Source: Selaginella moellendorffii (Eukaryota; Streptophyta; Lycopodiopsida; Selaginellales; Selaginellaceae). From it: 64,000 nucleotides of DNA. The notes under the pieces were generated by a model, which was given only the letters and a program-made list of their open reading frames with translations, was not told where the DNA came from and did no database searches. Made by a program: the position numbers and the translations under genes. Below, piece after piece: positions 60,901 to 64,000 of the stretch. The stretch is taken from NCBI RefSeq assembly GCF_000143415.4, contig NW_003314269.1:3551312-3615311 (forward strand), written 5' to 3'. Positions within the stretch are counted from its first letter, which is position 1, and each line of letters opens with the position of its first letter.

Positions 60901-61430
60901 TAATTTTAAAACCAAAGACTCTAATTATTGCAGTCACGTCCCGACACACTTAGATTCCAGCCACGTGTTTGCATTTTACCGTTTGCATGGCAGCGTCTCT
61001 GCCGTCGATGCCGGCATCGAACGACAATCTGTAGATATCGTCCTAATGGCGTGGCGCAGCCTGCCCCGTTAGATCCAGTTCCTATTTTATTCTGGTTTAC
61101 GCTTTTTTTTTTTCTCGTCTAGGGTTCCAGGGATTCACCGCACATTTTTTTTGCCGCTGTGCCCCCAGGGATCGATCGATGCGGCGTGGCGATGGCGTCG
61201 CGCGCTGATCCGTCTTAGCGCTGGATTCGCCCATGTGAACTGCATGCATTCGCGATTCGAGGTCTTTTTCCACTGAATCCCTGCCTCTTTTTTCGGATCG
61301 ATGAGAAGCTCCGGCGGCATCCAATCGCGGCTCTAGAAATCCAGCTGCCGGCTACTGCCACAGGGAAGAATCAATCGCAAATATTATGGGATCATCGTCA
61401 CTGGCACGGGAATTCTAGGACATTGATGGG

Positions 61431-62917
61431 ATGAAGAAGCCAGCGTTCAATGTCATGGAAAGAAAGTGGCTTGTCCCATTGCTCGCCAGCTCCCTCGTCT
61501 CCATCACGCTCTTCCTGGCGGCCACTTTCAGCGTCGGCGCGAGCTCCTATGGCGCCAGATCGTCCGTGTTCCATTTGTTCCTCAAGGGCGAGGATCCGGC
61601 CGACATGTACGTCGAATCCAAATTGTCACAGGTTCCAGCCTCGGATCTTCCCACGGCCCCCCGGCTCGCCTACTTGATCTCGGGAACTCGTGGGGATGGG
61701 GATCGGATGAAGAGGGTGTTGCAAGCGATCTATCACCCCAGGAACCAGTACTTGCTCCATCTGGATTTGGAGGCACCTCCCAGGGAGAGAGTGGAGCTGG
61801 CCAGATACGTGAAGATGGATCCAACGTTTACGCTGGCCGGGAATGTACATGTTATAGGGAAGGCTAACTTGGTGACTTATAGAGGCTCGACTATGATCGC
61901 ATGCACGCTCCACGCCGCCGCGATTCTTCTTCGGCAGAGCAAGGAGTGGGACTGGTTTATCAATCTCAGTGCTTCCGACTATCCCCTCGTTTCCCAAGAT
62001 GGTACGTAATTCTCTTTTTTTCTTCTCGTTCCGCGTTCTCCTAGAAAAGTTTTGATTGCTCTTTTGTTTGGTCTTGCAGATCTTCTCAATGTGTTTTCGT
62101 ATCTCCCGAGGGATTTAAATTTCTTGGAACATACGAGTGACATCGGCTGGAAAGAGTAAGGACATGTGCACTGTTGCTATTTTTTTTAGTTTCGGTTGCT
62201 CACTAAGATATGAATGAATGACGACTGGCACAGGTTCCAGAGAGCTAAACCAATAATCATCGATCCGGGTCTATACATGAACAAAAAGACTGATATATTC
62301 TGGGTGACGCAGAGAAGATCAGTTCCGTCGGCGTTTAAACTTTTCACAGGTATGGCGTTTGTGCAAGTTTCTCTCATGGTATCCGGCATCTTGTCACAGG
62401 TTCGGCGTGGGTTGCTTTAACCAGGAATTTCATGGAGTTTTGCATCTGGGGCTGGGACAACCTTCCAAGGACAGTGTTGATGTACTATACGAATTTCCTG
62501 TCCTCTCCAGAGGGGTATTTCCACACGGTGATCTGCAACAGTCGCGAGTTCCGGAACACGACGGTGAACCACGACCTCCACTACATCACCTGGGACAATC
62601 CTCCAAAGCAGCATCCACTCTCGTTAACCGTCAAGGACTTTGACAACATGAACGCGAGCGGCAGCCCGTTTGGGAGGAAGTTTGACAAGGACGATCCGGT
62701 GCTGGACATGATCGACAGCCGGCTGCTGGGGCGGGAGAAGGACCGATTCACTCCTGGTGGATGGTGCCTGGGCTCGTCGGAAAATGGGAATGATCCTTGC
62801 TCGGTTATGGGTGATGCTGACGTTCTGCGGCCTAGTGCAGGAGCAAAGAGACTCGAGAGCCTGGTTTTGAAGTTATTGGCCCCCGAGGACTTCCGGAAGA
62901 ACCAATGCGTCCATTGA
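61431..62917 (+). CDS. GT14-family glycosyltransferase (beta-glucuronosyltransferase-like)
   Basis: Four exons: 61431-62001, 62080-62155, 62234-62349, 62400-62917; 426 residues. The introns are 78, 78 and 50 bp, all GT/AG, with the frame kept. A short cytoplasmic tail is followed by a signal anchor (about residues 13-37), as in type II Golgi proteins. Next come the GT14/core-2 I-branching landmarks: RLAYLISGTRGDGDRMKRVLQAIYHPRNQYLLHLD, VIGKANLVTYRGSTM, WDWFINLSASDYPLVSQDD, IIIDPGLY, a SAWVALTRNFMEFC segment, SPEGYFHTVICN, HYITWDNPPKQHP and GGWC. Length and motifs fit plant GlcAT14-type enzymes, which add glucuronic acid to arabinogalactan-protein glycans in the Golgi. The acceptor here is inferred from the family only. 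The 5' leader (61100-61430) contains a long T run. The 3' end converges on the next gene. Confidence 0.92.
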
Positions 62918-63106
62918 TGGATGTGATTGGCGAGCGACGATGACAACAACAGCATATTTTCTCTATCAGCTGGGGTGGCTGTAATATACAGGTCTCAAGT
63001 AGGAGGTAGGCTCATATAATTTTTCAGGAGGAAATTTTTTTTTGTCGGAAAACTTCTTGGGGGGTAACAAGGCTGTTATTCTTTTCTTTGCTTTGCTCTT
63101 GTAGTT
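62918..63106. other. Shared 3' UTR region between convergent genes
   Basis: 189 bp between the stop codons of the GT14 gene (62917) and the minus-strand gene (63107). No clear poly(A) signal was singled out. Confidence 0.5.
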
Positions 63107-64000
63107 CTAAAAGCTCTTGCGTTTGATTCTCACTGCAGTCCTGTGCTTGGCCTTGTAGTCCAAGCTCAGCTTGTCTTTGGACGCCAGCCATTCTTCTTCG
63201 GCGGCAGGGGACCTCATGAACGAGCAAGTCTTTTTCTCCAGGAGAGCTTTCACGGATGGCCGAAGCTGCTGGTGCTGTGAGCTCTCGGTAACGTCGTTGC
63301 TAGTACTCTTTGAGGTACTGACCGGCAGTGATGTTCCTGTAGTGACTTTGGCTCGTTGGTCGTCAGAATTATCACCTTTCTTCTTGATGTTTGGCACTAA
63401 ACTTGCCGAACTATTGGATTCCTGTGGTTCGGCTCCTGCTATCGTTGACAAAGAGAATGTCGCACCGCTGCCATCTCCAACCAGAGATTTCCACGAGCTA
63501 AACCGGACCCAGCTCTGATCTTTTTGTTTTTCCTGCTGCTGCTTTCTATCAACTTGGTCATCCTTTCTCTCAGGTCCATTTTCGCTTCCTTCGAGAGCTT
63601 CTTTAGAGCTTCCATCAGCTTTGTCCGACCGGCTCTTTTTGTTCGAGTGACGAGCAGCTCGGTCTCCAGATTTGTGCTTCTTTGCATCTGGAATTGTAAC
63701 TTGCTCGTCTTCGAGAGCTTCGCTAACTCCGGTTCCAAATAAATTATCCCCTTTCGTAGCGTTGGCTTCGGTCTACAAACAAAAAGGAACTCACTCGATA
63801 GTCGTCAAAGAGATAAACGCAAACGTACCTTTCTTCTTTCTTTCAGCATGCCACCCTCTTCGTCAAGTCCTTCCTCGTCGCATTCTTCTCTCGTAAGAAC
63901 TTTCTTGCTACTTGTAGCGCTCTTTGTGTCTCGAGACGACCACCTCACGCGGTTAATTTTCTTTGTTTCGTGAGAGCTTCCATCAACCTTTCCCGAACTA
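63107..64000 (-). CDS. NOL8/ROS3-like nucleolar protein, C-terminal part (runs off the window)
   Basis: Two exons are visible: >64000-63829 and 63772-63107, separated by a 56-bp GT/AG intron (63773-63828). The frame is Lys/Glu/Ser-rich and reads ...SSKEALEGSENGPERKDD..., then WVRFSSWKSLVGDGSGATFSLS, then ends in FMRSPAAEEEWLASKDKL and a basic tail. The W...SSW..LVGD....FS.S block and the FM+S.A..EEW..SK..L block resemble the C-terminus of plant NOL8/ROS3-type RNA-binding proteins, whose RRM lies at the N-terminus and would be outside this window. A duplicated motif, KVDGSSHE in one exon and KADGSSKE in the other, suggests internal repetition. Assignment is from memory and tentative. Confidence 0.5.

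Overview
The window looks like nuclear DNA of a land plant, most likely an early-diverging one such as a lycophyte (Selaginella-like). The evidence is plant-type TTTAGGG telomeric motifs, a plant NAC-like gene, a plant GT14 glycosyltransferase gene, LTR retrotransposons with initiator-Met primer sites, and genes with very short introns (about 45-100 bp). The species call is inference. About 55.8 kb of repeats nested in one another is followed by about 8 kb of ordinary genic sequence.

Layout. 1-10.7 kb: decayed LTR fragments in both orientations, a minus-strand Helitron replicase/helicase relic (about 8.72-6.10 kb), and a hairpin built from a duplicated piece of that Helitron gene. 10.99-38.93 kb: a complete LTR retrotransposon without recognisable gag or pol ('element B', TSD TGAGA). 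It contains two later insertions: a second non-autonomous LTR element on the minus strand ('element C', 13.30-20.80 kb, TSD GTTGA) and a 13.4-kb DNA transposon ('D1', 23805-37206, TSD GTCT). B itself sits in an older LTR. 39.5-55.8 kb: a degenerate Ty3/gypsy element whose gag is split by a second copy of the DNA transposon in the opposite orientation ('D2', 40020-53304, TSD CTAT).

The D1/D2 pair is the most interesting system here. Each copy has 24-bp terminal inverted repeats, 4-bp target duplications and two main genes transcribed away from each other. One encodes a DDE-type transposase of the DUF7869-like kind (GHTHEDVD motif). The other encodes a protein of about 1660 residues whose eleven-exon model stays in frame throughout; it joins a ParB-like domain, a region resembling a degenerate DNA methyltransferase, an acidic linker and an FCP1/NIF-like HAD phosphatase domain. 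Each copy also carries some 20-25 dispersed imperfect palindromes (ATGGCRTG, six variable bases, CAYGCCAT), several making up most of a short intron. D1 keeps the large gene open. D2 has lost the ParB-like core, the phosphatase aspartate and the transposase frame. Both copies share a one-base G-run frameshift in the transposase.

55.8-64 kb: three native genes. A divergent NAC-domain gene (minus) has its stop codon next to the gypsy relic. A GT14 glucuronosyltransferase-like gene (plus) converges on a NOL8/ROS3-like gene (minus, running off the window). About 3.5 kb between the NAC and GT14 genes is AT-rich with no gene I can support.
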